NCBI GenBank assembly: GCA_037039925.1
Contig: JAXRKP010000398.1
Location: 106,001-170,000 of the forward strand
DNA length: 64,000 nucleotides
Source: Doris montereyensis
Lineage: Eukaryota; Mollusca; Gastropoda; Nudibranchia; Dorididae
Reading direction: 5' to 3'
Notes under the pieces: generated by a model
What the model was told of the DNA's origin: nothing
Databases searched by the model: none
Seen by the model: the letters and a program-made list of their open reading frames with translations, nothing else
Program-made: the position numbers and the translations under genes
Shown: piece by piece, positions 40,190 through 51,375 of the stretch
Layout: each line of letters starts with the position of its first letter
How positions within the stretch are numbered: the first letter of the stretch is position 1

Positions 40190-40437
40190 TGAGACCTACT
40201 CCCTGGTCCAGTTAAGTCCGATCTGAGATGGAAGATAAAAAAAGAAGGCCCCATGTGCAGATCACACAACACTATGTGCACTTTATAGTAGATCCCTTGG
40301 CTGTTTGCATGGCAGTTCGGGCGAAGTTAAAAACAAATCCTACCAAATACCCACCCCCGCCCCCGTCCCCGCCCCGAGATCACGACCTTAGTTGTGGATG
40401 TGGGGGAAATCAAATCAAATCAAATCAAAGTAAATTA
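40190..40437 (+). mobile_element. SINE2, 5'-truncated plus copy
   Basis: Starts in the body (CCCTGGTCCAGTTAAGTCCG), then ATGTGCAGATCACACAACAC and GATCCCTTGGCTGTTTGCAT. It has a C-rich insertion at 40353-40375 and ends TTAGTTGTGGATGTGGGG with (AAATC)n at 40409-40428. It faces the minus copy at 39735-40065, forming an inverted pair. Confidence 0.85.
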
Positions 40438-40552
40438 AGGCAATACATACAGGTATAATATTGACGTTTTTAGCTTCGCCCCCATGGGGACGTAATCTAG
40501 GCAAAGACAAAAGATAAGACAAAGACAAAGCATAGGCACAAAAAATCGTACG

Positions 40553-40862
40553 CATGGCGTCGATGGCCTAGTCATTAGATTGCTGGATTATGGATCATGA
40601 CGTCTTGGATTCGAATCCTAGCAATCACAGGTCCGACTTTGTGTTCATTGGGAAAGACGCTTTTATACACATACATCTCTCCCTCTCGACCAGGGTGCAA
40701 ATAAAATGGGTACCAACATTAGGTTAGTGGGTGGGGGAGGGGGAGCAAATACCGGCGTCAGACTAGCGTCCTGTCCAGGAGAGGACGATTATGGCCCGTT
40801 CCGCTTCACGCTATATAACTCGGGATACGCTCCGGCTCTATGGACTGTTAAGGCCTTGAAGG
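40553..40862 (+). mobile_element. SINE1, plus copy directly 5' of the LINE
   Basis: Head GTCGATGGCCTAGTCATTAG with GGATTCGAATCCTAGC. Body ATTGGGAAAGACGC, CTCTCGACCAGGGTGCAAAT, GACTAGCGTCCTGTCCAGGA, CCGCTTCACGCTATATAACT, and end GACTGTTAAGGCCTTGAAGG. The LINE sequence follows without a visible gap. Confidence 0.88.
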
Positions 40863-42935
40863 AACGTGTGACAGCTGTACTGAAGAGGTATGTGGTACTG
40901 GTAGGAAACAAATTAAAGGAGATAGGAAAAGAACAGCATGGTGGAATGAGAATGTCAAGACTAAGATCAAAGAAAAAAAGGATGCCTGGAAGAAATACTT
41001 GCAAACAACGAGACCAGAGGATAGGATAGATTACGTGAATAAAAGAACTATCGCCAAAGAGGAAGTGAGGAAAGCAAAACAGGAACAATGGGAAGTGTTT
41101 GGACAAAGACTTCAAGAAAGCTATCAAGGAATTCAAAAACTGTTCTGGGGGCAATGAAGAGCATGAGAAAGACCAAAGCAAGCCCATTACGGCAAATTAA
41201 GAATGCCAAAGGAGAAATAATGAAAGAAGACAGCCAAGTCGTGGAAACGTGGAGAAAGCATTTTCAACAATTACATAATCCCTCCAGAACATATGAAACA
41301 AGGAGTAAAAATCAATTAGGAAGAGTAACAAGTAATCCAGAGGAGACAGCTGAAGATGTAGATATATCAATGGAAGAAATAGCTATAAGAAAAGTTAAAT
41401 TACGAAAAGCCTCAGGAGCAGATCAAGTTTATCCAGAAAATATTAAACTCCAAGGGAGAGAGGCAGACAAACTACTACATGCAATATACCAACAAGAATG
41501 GAAGTCCAAACAGGTGCCAGACGACTGGAAAAAGGGAACGGTAGTACCAATACGTAAAAAAAGGATCAACTATGGAATGCTCAAACTATAGAGGGATATC
41601 ACTAATTAGCGTACCAGGGAAAGTGTATGCCAGGATACTGGAAATTAGTGGAAATGAGACTAAGGAAAAGAGTAGAGGATCAGATTGAAGAGCATCAGAG
41701 TGGATTTAGACCAGGAAGAAGTGTACAAGATCACATATTTACAATTAGACAAATAATAGAAACATTCCTTGAGAGAAATATTGACTTGCACCTGTGTTTT
41801 ATTGACTTAGAAAAGGCATGTGACACTGTGAGGAGGGACGAACTATGGCATTCCTTAAAAGAACACAATGTAGAGCAAAATTTAATAGAAGCCATTACAT
41901 TTTTTTTTACAATAAACCATCATCATATGCAGTGAGAGTAGCTGGGAATGTATCTGCAGAATTTGATGTAGATATAGGAGTAAGGCAGGGTTGTATCCTA
42001 AGTCCTCTTTTGTTTATCACACTCATGGATTCAGTTGCAAAGGCATCCTCAAAAATAAAGAAAGTGAATGTAGGTATGTGGAAGCTCAAACCAGTAAATG
42101 TATCAATGCTTTCATTTGCCGATGATTTAGTTCCGTTTGGAAAATCAGAAAGTGACCTTCAGTCGAATATCAACATTATGAACAATGAACTAAATAAAAA
42201 AGGAATGAAAGGAAATGCAAATAAAACCAAAACAATGCTAGTAACGAGGGAAGCTAAAACATAAAATCTTAAATTGGACAGAGAGAATTTAGAACAAGTT
42301 GACCGCTACAATTACTATTACCTAGGACTAATGATTAATCAGAGGGAAAACTAAGGGAAGAAATCAGCCAGACTCCAAAAGGCAAGTGCAATATATAACC
42401 ATCCAAGAAAGGCATTTGTAGGTAAGCAAGAATTGTCAACAAAAACCAAAATGGCAGTATACAACACAGTTTATTGTCTTACTCTCCTCTATGGCAACAA
42501 AACCTGGACCTTAAACAGCAGGGAATATAGTAGAGTAAAGGCAGCTGAAATAAAATATCTAAGAAGAGTAGTAGGGTAAACTAAAAGAGACAAAATCAGA
42601 AACACAACAATAAGAGATCAAACCAAACCAGATGGCATTAAAACTAAGATAGAAATAAATCAATTGAGATGGTTTGGGCCTGTAAACAGAATGAATGACA
42701 ATAGAATAGCTAAATCAGTCTACAGTGCTAAACCCCAAGGTAAAAGACCAAAAGGCAGACCTCGGAGAAAGTGGGAAGAAGATATAAAAGAGGCATTGAA
42801 GCATAGAAATTTAACATTTTGGAAGGAACTAGAAAATGACAGGACAGGGCATCCTGGAGAAAGATCATCTCGGGCATCTGAACCCATACACCGGAAGGTA
42901 GAATGGGAACTGATAAAGAAAGAAAGAAAGAAAGG
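40863..42935 (+). mobile_element. 5'-truncated, broken non-LTR retrotransposon with reverse transcriptase
   Basis: About 2.07 kb. The frame from about 40935 encodes the linker after the endonuclease (TAWWNENVKTKIKEKKDAWK). It shifts near 41155 and continues to a stop at about 41590. The RT core follows in 41627-41935 (QSGFRPGRSVQDH and CFIDLEKACD) and, one frame over, 41845-42264 (GVRQGCILSPLLF, then the catalytic FADD at 42115-42126). After two more breaks comes the C-terminal region LRWFGPVNRM, GKRPKGRPRRKWEEDI at 42664-42960. The 3' end is (GAAA)n. No endonuclease domain remains. At least four frame breaks make it dead. APE-type non-LTR; clade not assigned. It shares its 3' end with 34800-35081. 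Confidence 0.92.
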
Positions 42936-42939
42936 AACG

Positions 42940-43814
42940 TTTGAGATCACTGCATATGTTGTTAGACTGGATACATTTCAATGAATCCAAACTGAGAAAT
43001 TGCAATTCTCATCTGTGTCTCCTACGGGCCTAAATAAATCAATATTTGATATTTTGATCATTGACGTCATGGGTGTTTATGACGTCCTACATAATAATAG
43101 CCATCTGCCTGACCTCGCAGTTCATCTTTACAGCAAAGATGAGCAGGCGACACCCACTGGACGAAATTGTAATCATGGCGAGTAGGCTAGGTCTATCTAG
43201 TCACCTGCAGGCAAATTAATGCAACTTTGTAATCGTAATACGACTGACGTCATCAACTTAGTAACGCAATCAATACTTTGCTTGGCGTCACCAGCTTAAG
43301 AGCAATATTACGAGACCGTGAGTAGCGTTCAGTATCCGCACGGCCCTGTGTGTATTTGATACCGTCGCCTTTGCTCTCTGGCAATGCATTCTGATTTTGT
43401 AGAAATATGAGCATCAGAGGTAGCCACCAATGAGGTTATTAAAAGAACGTGAGGCAGCCTTTCCTTTGCAGGCGCCTAATGAATGAACTCAGCCCTGCCC
43501 TACAACGTGGACATTCCTATTTACATTGATCATTTTGCGGTTGATCACGAACATGATGTAGAAAGAAAATAATTTGTGTAGTTTTGTCTCGAAATTACGA
43601 AGAAAATTAAGACTAGAGTTGAAACTGTACTGGTACAGTTTGGAATAAAAAAGCAAAATGTATCTATGTATGTATGTCTGTCTGTATGTATGTGTATATG
43701 TATGCTTGTGTTATATATGGTAGATCTAAACCAAATCAAAATTTTAAAAATCCGTATCAGCTCTACTGTAATTTATTCTCTGGCTCATCATCTCCGTTGA
43801 TTTTTTTTCTTCTT
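42940..43814. other. Intergenic DNA with three TGACGTC-type sites
   Basis: TGACGTCATGG near 43063, ATGACGTCC near 43079 and TGACGTCATC near 43244 are CRE-like. No gene is near enough to give them a role. A TATG/TGTA run lies at 43660-43710. Confidence 0.4.
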
Positions 43815-43950
43815 CCATGTGGGCGGTTGGCGGGTGATGCTGGTAGGTAATACTTCTTTCCTTTCCTTCTTTCACTTATCTTTCATCTTGCTGTTACCTC
43901 TTAATTCACCCTGAAATCGCTGCAATGGTGGACGGGGTAAATTTCAAAGA
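43815..43950 (+). repeat. PYR element, plus copy
   Basis: GTGGGCGGTTGGCGGGTGAT, GCTGGTAGGTAATACTTCTT, ATCTTTCATCTTGCTGTTAC, TTAATTCACCCTGAAATCGC, AATGGTGGACGGGGTAAATT: near-consensus. Confidence 0.78.
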
Positions 43951-44284
43951 AAACAAACAGAAATCGTCTTCCATCACTTTGTTTTGTAGCCAGCTACGTA
44001 AGCTATACGTACAATGCCTTTTATCTGTTATAATATTAAAATTAGGCCAGACGAGACCGGATTGAACTTTGGAAACCGGTCAAACACGACGGTTCATGTA
44101 CATAATGTAGATCTAACTACATTTAAATGGTCCTCTTTATCAGAGTAAACAACGTCAGTATGATCTAGGTACTTATTATGGGAGTGCGGGAAAGGTGGGA
44201 GGGGTGTTAAGGGTGGGGGGGTAGGGGAGTGTCAATTCGTCGATTCAGACTGATATTGTCCTAACTACGCGTTTGAAGATTTTG

Positions 44285-44643
44285 GGTTCGTTTGAATTTG
44301 ATTCATTCAACCCACAGCCACAACTTTGGTGATCCCGGTGGGGTTTTTGGTGGCATTTTTAATGTTGCTCGGGACTGTCCTGTGTAAACAGCCAAGGGAT
44401 CTTTAACGTGCACAGAGTGTTGTGATCTGCACACGGAACCTCCTTTTTTAATCGTCCGTCTCCGATGCGGCTAGAGGTGTCGATCAACCTACCTAGACCA
44501 GAAGAGGGGCGGGGGCGGGGGCGGGGGTTAATTAATTGTACTCGAAAAACTCGAGAAAATGCATCAATCGTTGGCCGGGGCTTGAACCTTCGGCCTTTGG
44601 GGTTGAGAGGCCAAGACCTTGCCTCTGGATTACTGAGTCCACC
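44285..44643 (-). mobile_element. SINE2, near-full-length minus copy
   Basis: The order on plus is tail side GAATTTGATTCATTC, CCACAGCCACAACTTTGGTG, AACAGCCAAGGGATCTTTAA, CGTGCACAGAGTGTTGTGAT, a GC-rich run at 44508-44525, TTGGCCGGGGCTTGAACCTT, and head CTTGCCTCTGGATTACTGAG. Confidence 0.9.
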
Positions 44644-44736
44644 CCCTCCCCCGAAGATGTTGGAGTTGTACTCAATATTAGTACTGCCATCAGCTGGCTG
44701 TCCCGTCTCACAAATAAGTTCGAACCCCAATACGTG

Positions 44737-45550
44737 GCGGTGTCGGTGGCGGAGTGGTTGGTTAGGCTGCCGCTCTTGGGATCACAGGAGGTCCCCCGGG
44801 ATCGAATTCTTTAGCATCAACTAGACCCGACCGACGTTGTTTTCCTTTGGAAAATACGAAGGAGCCACTAGTGGAGTGAAGTCAAAGGCGAAGTATGACA
44901 ATAAGTGAATAACACGAAGGAGCCACTAGTGGAGTGAAGTCAAAGGCGAAGTATGACAATAAGTGAATAATACGAAGGAGCCACAGTGGAGTGAAGTCAA
45001 AGGCGAAGTATGACAATAAGTGAATAACACGAAGGAGCCACTAGTGGAGTGAAGTCAAAGGCGAAGTATGACAATAAGTGAATAATACGAAGGAGCCACA
45101 GTGGAGTGAAGTCAAAGGCGAAGTATGACAATAAGTGAATAACACGAAGGAGCCACTAGTGGAGTGAAGTCAAAGGCGAAGTATGACAATAAGTGAATAA
45201 CACGAAGGGAGCCACTAGTGGAGTGAAGTCAAAGGCGAAATATGACAGTAAGTGACAACTCCACTAACAAAGACAGAACAAACACGTGACGTTTCGGGTA
45301 TAACCCTTCGTCAGACAAGAAGCGAGAAATACCTAGAAGCTAGAGAATTCTTTTGGAAAGACATTTGACACGCATTTTCTCCACTCGTCAACCCAGAGGC
45401 ACATGGCCGCAAGCACTAGCTTGGGGAGTACGACCTGCGTCAGGCTAGCGTCCTTTCCAGGAGGTGATTAATTTTACCTGTTACGTTTTCGCACTATAGA
45501 AACTGAGATACGGCCCGGGTCTGTGGGCTGTAATGGCATCGAAGGATCTT
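44737..45550 (+). mobile_element. SINE1, plus copy split by a ~490-bp insertion
   Basis: The 5' part 44737-44860 has GTCGGTGGCGGAGTGGTTGG and GATCGAATTCTTTAGCATC and stops at TTTCCTTTGGAAAATAC. The 3' part starts at about 45345 with TTCTTTTGGAAAGACATTTG. It continues ACTCGTCAACCCAGAGGCAC, GGCTAGCGTCCTTTCCAGGA and the end CTGTGGGCTGTAATGGCATC. CTTTGGAAA is present at both edges and is probably the target-site duplication. Confidence 0.85.
44858..45345 (+). mobile_element. Insert: 58-bp minisatellite plus CCACTAACAAAGACAG element end
   Basis: Seven units of CGAAGGAGCCACTAGTGGAG, TGAAGTCAAAGGCGAAGTAT, GACAATAAGTGAATAACA run into GTAAGTGACAACTCCACTAA, CAAAGACAGAACAAACACGT, GGGTATAACCCTTCGTCAGA and GAGAAATACCTAG. 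The last part recurs at 19555-19725 (-) and 31760-31865 (+), so the minisatellite is an internal expansion of the same mobile element. Confidence 0.75.
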
Positions 45551-45639
45551 TATTTCACTTTACTTCATCACAAATCTCGCTTGCACTTTGTCTTAACTTA
45601 AGATTCTCTTTCCAGCTAAGAATTTTAGAGCCTTTTTTC

Positions 45640-46156
<517 letters not shown>

Positions 46157-46159
46157 GGT

Positions 46160-46755
46160 TTTAAGCGGTTAGGACAATATCGTTCTGAGCTCACAACTTG
46201 CCTTTGTCAGTTGTCAGACACATTCATATCGTGTTTATTTGAAACTTCGTAGCTTACCTCCCTTGACGATTGACCCGTGGCGTACGCTGTACTTTGTACT
46301 CTGAACTTTGTAGGTCGACTGAGACGTGGAACTCATTGGACGGGTGCGTGTGTGTGTGTGTGTGGTGGTGGGGGGGGTGGGCGGTGGAGTGTGTGTGTGT
46401 GTGAGTGTGTGTGTACGGGGGGGGTTCAATATATCCGTGGAGTCCCCCAATCGCCAGGGAATTAAGCCGCAGGGGGTACCTATGACCAGAGGTGCGTTCC
46501 ATAGCCAGGCGGCTTGCTTGCGCTTGGTGGCAAGCACACAGTTCCGTGACCAAGCGCTAGACAAGCCGTTTGCAATCACACCGTTCCGTAACCAAGCGCT
46601 ACACAAGCCATTTGCAAGCAGTAGCACACAGTTTTCACCACAAGGACAAGACGGATTAAGTCAGTATATTGTACATGAGAGTACTCTCTTAATTTAAGAG
46701 AATCCATAATCTATTTATATGATGATGTTTCTTTCCGCCTTGACCTAGTACGTTG
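46160..46755. other. Intergenic DNA with GT-rich block and a 42-bp duplication
   Basis: GTTAGGACAATATCGTTCTG at 46168 recurs at 57699. GT/GGGG-rich sequence lies at 46348-46428. A direct duplication, CCGTGACCAAGCGCTAGACA / CCGTAACCAAGCGCTACACA, lies at 46537-46620. No gene is recognised. Confidence 0.6.
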
Positions 46756-46795
<40 letters not shown>

Positions 46796-47062
46796 TCTCC
46801 TCTCTCTCTCTCCTCTCTCTCTCATCTCTCTCTCCTCTCTCTCATCTCTCTCTCTCTCGCTTCTCGCTCTCCGCTCTCTCTCTCTCTCATCTCTCTCTCT
46901 CTCTCTCTCTCTCCTCTCTCTCTTCTCTCTCTCTTCTCTCTCCTCTCTCCTCTCTCTCTCTCTCTCATCTTTCAGTCACAATGGGCATCTGTCTCCTCCC
47001 TCTCTCTCTCAGTCTCTCTCTCTCTCTCTATCTCTATCAAGCGCTCTCACTATCATCTCTCG

Positions 47063-47094
<32 letters not shown>

Positions 47095-47133
47095 CTCTCT
47101 CTCTCTCTCACTATCTCTCGTCTCTCTTTCTCT
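46756..47133. repeat. CT-rich tract with CTCAT/CTCCT interruptions
   Basis: Imperfect (CT)n with regular TCATCTCTC and CTCCTCTC steps, split by a short non-repetitive stretch at 46972-47000. Confidence 0.95.
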
Positions 47134-47875
47134 AGAACTTTCAAAGTCTTGGCCGTTGTCAATTCATACGGATATGTGAATATCTGGTAGATACCTTGTA
47201 TCGGTACATCAAGGTTAACACTCTTCTCTGTGGTTGCTTCTAATGGACAGTTGGCGTGATCTGAAGGTGTGTGTCTGTGTGGCTGTGATGCGTCAAATTG
47301 ATGTGGGCGTTTATATCTGGGTGCGTGGCGTACATCCCCAAGCTGTATTGCAAATGTTTGACCATCATTGCAATCCGTGTCTTAACTATGCGCCTTCAAT
47401 GTGGCATGTCCCCTACAAGATCAGGTCTATAAGCCCCGGGGCTTGTTTGTTGCTATTATTGGGTGAATCTGAGTGAAAGTTTGAGCATGGACAAAAAGAT
47501 AAATAGCTTTAGTTTCATATCATGCAATGTTACGGATACAGTCAATAGTAAATTGTAACCTTAATTCTTATCTGAGATATCATCCGGCAGCTCTCAGGCA
47601 TTTATTTTCTATCACACATGAGTTTAGATTTCTTTACTTTTTCTCTCTCACTTATTACCTATCCTTATTTTCGGAAATGTGTGTCCTAGGGATATTTAAT
47701 ATTCGTCAAGGGTATTGGTGGTGTGCAAACCAATGGTAACGTCTAGTCTTGAAGTACTTGAGCTGTACGCCTATTATTATTACTATTACTCTACTCCTGT
47801 AGGTTACCCTACGTTCAACTCCGTGTAAACAATCAACCTTATAGAATGGGATTAAAGAATAGGAGGTGTCAGTAT
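47134..47875. other. Intergenic DNA, nothing recognised
   Basis: Open frame 47234-47476 (+) has no recognisable motif. AT-rich elsewhere. Confidence 0.5.
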
Positions 47876-48143
47876 AAAACCAAGGTGGTAAGAGGTTCGA
47901 GCCTCGCCATTGGTTTGAAAATTGTTCTCGATTGTTTTTGAGCGGAAAATCTACCCGTCCGGTAGGTCGATCGACACCTAGTCCCATTGAGACGATAAAA
48001 AGGTCCCGTGTGCAGATCGCAACACTGTGCACGTTAAAGATCCCTTGGCTGTTTACAGGGCAGTGTGGGCAAAATAAAAATCCTACCAGAAACCTCGAGA
48101 CCACCTTAGTGTTGTGGATGTGGGTAAATGAAATCAAATAAAA
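47876..48143 (+). mobile_element. SINE2, plus copy
   Basis: B-box-like GGTTCGAGCCTCGCC, then GTAGGTCGATCGACACCTAG, GTGCAGATCGCAACACTGTG, CACGTTAAAGATCCCTTGGC and a GTGTTGTGGATGTGGGTAAA end with a short AAATC tail. The first tRNA-like bases are missing. Confidence 0.88.
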
Positions 48144-48354
48144 AAAAATAATGGAGTTTGTTTTTATTTAAGAGAAAACCCTTATACACATGCTTTCTTT
48201 TAATGAGTTTCATTTTGCATTTTTTTATTTTTTTATTCCTTTGATCAGAATGACATTTTTCAGAAAGAGTTAATCAGTGTGTTGGCTCTGTGAGCAGATT
48301 ATAATTTATAAATCTAAATAATGATGCGTGTGGGAACATTTTTTGTTCATAAAC

Positions 48355-48567
48355 CTTCTCGACCTCTTCGTTCGTCCCGTCAAATACAAGTTCATCCACA
48401 TTTGGAACTCTCTTTCTCTGAAACGAGAACTAATCCCAGTCGTTCGGTCCTTCAAGAGCAAATTGAAAACTGGAATTTTTAGTATAGCCTACCAGTAGTA
48501 GTAGTACCAGTTAAAATTTTGTCTACAGTAATTGCGTATTAGATTAGATTATTAGATTATATAAACA

Positions 48568-48628
<61 letters not shown>

Positions 48629-48745
48629 CATCCTACGTATTGAATTGAATTGAATTGAATTTTTTCATTGTATAATTTGTTGACATGTAAAGTGTCACCG
48701 AGCACTTCTATGTGGATATCGGTGCTATATAAATAATTCCTTTTT
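48355..48745 (+). mobile_element. 3' end of a CR1/L2/Jockey-like LINE
   Basis: From about 48372 one frame reads FVRPVKYKFIHIWNSLSLKR, then VVRSFKSKLKTGIF: the C-terminal WN-L...FK-KLK signature of many non-LTR ORF2 proteins. After a CA/TA microsatellite and (ATTGA)n comes GCACTTCTATGTGGATATCG, GTGCTATATAAATAATT, the typical 3' end. Heavily truncated. Confidence 0.7.
48566..48625. repeat. (GT)n(AT)n compound microsatellite
   Basis: About 13 GT then about 16 AT dinucleotides. Confidence 0.95.
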
Positions 48746-48828
48746 TTCTTTTTTCTTTCTTTCTTTCTTTCTTTCTTTCTTTTTTTTTCTTTCTTTCTTT
48801 TTCTTTCTTTCTTTCTTTCTTTCTTATC
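48740..48828. repeat. (TTTC)n microsatellite
   Basis: CTTT tetranucleotides directly after the LINE 3' end. Confidence 0.95.
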
Positions 48829-48977
48829 AATTCTGAGAGGGGAATCTAGGCTGGTGCTAAATTGTGTGGAAATTTTAATGATAAACAGGTAATTTTAGTT
48901 TTAAGTTCACCCCAAACTGGCAGCCAATGAAGAGACATAATAAGGTCAGGGCGAATGGGCTCTATTTGGCTGCTCGA

Positions 48978-49086
48978 TTTGTATTCCTTGCGAAGGCACA
49001 TAACACGCATTCCACCCCCACCCCCTTTCACTCAACCCAAATGCAAAGGCAAAGGGCTAGAAGCACAGCGTTCTGTCCAGAAGGGG

Positions 49087-49130
<44 letters not shown>

Positions 49131-49208
49131 CATCACCTGTTCCGCTTCACGCTATCGAAACCGGGACACGCTCCGACTCTATGAGCCGTAACGGCCTTTA
49201 AAGGAACT
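48978..49208 (+). mobile_element. SINE1, 5'-truncated plus copy with (ATT)n expansion
   Basis: Body TATTCCTTGCGAAGGCACAT, CACTCAACCCAAATGCAAAG, then (ATT)n at 49087-49131 exactly where other copies read GATTATTATCACC. It continues CACCTGTTCCGCTTCACGCT and CGTAACGGCCTTTAAAGGAA. Confidence 0.87.
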
Positions 49209-49554
49209 CTACTGGTTTACTTCTCGATTTTGGATTTGGCTGACTGAAGCCTTTCCACTGCCTCTTTAGGGGACTACATACGTTATCGTTTGCACGTAGC
49301 TAGCATTGCACGTATCATTGATACCTAGTCACGTAGGCTACCCATTGCAGGGACTTGTCCTTTCTCGTTGGTTTTCACGACATTCTACATCGTGACATAG
49401 TAGATTGACAGATAATAATATACTAGAAGAGTGATGGTGTCTCGTGCACAGCGACACATTGTGACATGATGCATTATCATATCGATATCACACGTTATTT
49501 CTCCCGCAACCCCTTTTTTTCCCACCCTGGCAAAGAATTCCCATCGACCGTCTA

Positions 49555-50460
49555 TAATACCGTTTGGACCAGCTGACGTAATACGACACACCGCTTGGAC
49601 CAGCTGACGTAATACGACACACCGTTTGGACCAGCTGACGTAATACGACACACCGTTTGGACCAGTTGACGTAATACGACACACCGTTTGGACCAGCTGA
49701 CGTAATACGACACACCGTTTGGACCAGCTGACGTAATACGACACACCGTTTGGACCAGCTGACGTAATACGACACCCGTTTGGCCAGCTGACGTAATACG
49801 ACACGTTTGGACTAGTTTGGACAGTTGACGTAATACGACACACCGTTTGGGCCAGCTGACGTAATACGACACACCGTTTGGACTAGTTGACGTAATACGA
49901 CACACCGTTTGGAACAGTTGACGTAATACGACACACCATATGGACCGTAATAGACACACCATTTGGACCAGTTGACGTAATACGACACCATTTGGACCAG
50001 TTGACTTTGGACATAGTTGGACCAGTTGACGTAATACGACATACTTTTGGACCAGTTTTGGAACAGTTGACGTAATACGACACACCATATGGACCAGTTG
50101 ACGTAATATGACACACCATTTGGACCAGTTGACGTAATACGATACACCATTTGGACCAGTTGACTTAATACGACATACCATTTGGACCAGTTGACGTAAT
50201 ACGACATACCTTTTGGACCAGTTGACGTAATACGACATACCTTTTGGACCAGTTGACGTAATACGACCTACCATTTGGACCAGTTGACGTAATACGACAC
50301 ACCATTTGGACCCGTTGACGTAATACGACATACTAGTTAGACCAGTTGACGTTATACGACATACCATTTGGACTAGTTGACGTAATACGACATACTAGTT
50401 AGACCAGTTGACGTTATACGACATACTATTTAGGCCAGTTTACTTAACACGACATGCCAT
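49555..50460. repeat. 31-bp minisatellite with TGACGTAA in most units
   Basis: About 29 units of CCGTTTGGACCAGCTGACGT followed by AATACGACACA. Left units have CAGCTGACGTAA, right units CAGTTGACGTAA. The middle (49780-50080) has deletions. Period 31 is not divisible by three, yet stop codons are absent in the minus frames. Confidence 0.96.
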
Positions 50461-50509
50461 TTGGATCACTTAAAAGATATACTATTTGAACCAGTTAAAA
50501 AGATGTACC

Positions 50510-50705
50510 ATTGGTACTCGTTGACGAAATACGATATACCATTTGTACTCGTTGACGTAATACGATATACCATTTGTACTCGTTGACGTAATACGATATA
50601 CCATTTGTACTCGTTGACGTAATACGATATACCATTTGTACTCGTTGACGTAATACGATATACCATTTGTACTCGTTGACGTAATACGACATGCCATTTG
50701 AACCA
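50510..50705. repeat. 31-bp minisatellite, GTACTCGTTGACGTAA subfamily
   Basis: Six units of GTACTCGTTGACGTAATACG plus ATATACCATTT, more uniform than the main block and separated from it by about 50 diverged bases. Confidence 0.95.
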
Positions 50706-51139
50706 GTAATTGATTTGAATAGGAATGGGCTCATGACAATCCAGTCATTTCAATAACGACGAAGAACAGCTTGAAATTGTTATCAAATGTGTGAAATGTT
50801 ATCGGCCTCTTGAATGTTGCGTTCTATTAAGACATTTTAGTCTACGTTATCTTGCTTTTCTGTCACTTTTTAGGAAAACTCGTTTTTTGTTGTTGTCACA
50901 ACATCGAACGATAGCTAATTATTTTTCCTGCAACATGTACTCAATAGTGTGTAAATGTAAATTAATTCCATCCGTCATGTCATTTTTGCTTTGGCTTTCA
51001 AAGTGCTTGTTAGGTTGATAGTAGCCATTGGTAGATCCTGTCTTTCAAAAAAAAAAAGATCTTTTCCTTTCTCATCCGTCTCTCATTCTCTCATTATAAT
51101 TTCCTCTCACATGTGACTCTGTGATCACCGCCTCATATT
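50706..51139. other. Intergenic DNA, nothing recognised
   Basis: Open frame 50791-51018 (+) has no recognisable motif. Confidence 0.5.
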
Positions 51140-51287
51140 ATAGTGTGCGGAGTGTGGACGGTTGGCTGGGGTGGGGGGCGCTTTGGTAGATCCTCCTTTC
51201 TTCATTCTGTTTCATAATATTCCATTTCTGTCCCACTATCACATCTCTCTCTCTCTCTCTCTCTCATCTCATCATCCATCTTGCTGT

Positions 51288-51370
<83 letters not shown>
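51140..51370 (+). repeat. PYR element expanded into (CT)n
   Basis: Begins GGACGGTTGGCTGGGGTGGG, TTTGGTAGATCCTCCTTTCT, then CACTATCACATCTCTCTC, CATCCATCTTGCTGTATACT and about 75 bp of pure CT. The family blocks remain around the two CT runs. Confidence 0.65.

Positions 51371-51375
<5 letters not shown>

Noticed and set aside
41627..42264. Reverse transcriptase considered as retroviral or LTR-type
   Set aside because: The FADD box, WFG-x-V-x-RM and GRPRRKW C-terminal motifs, the (GAAA)n tail, the absence of LTRs, protease and integrase, and the 15-bp target duplication of its sister copy all fit a non-LTR element.
49555..50705. TAATACGAC in every unit resembles the start of the phage T7 promoter
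   Set aside because: Only the first nine bases match; the CTCACTATAG part is replaced by ACACC or ATATACC. No phage context exists.
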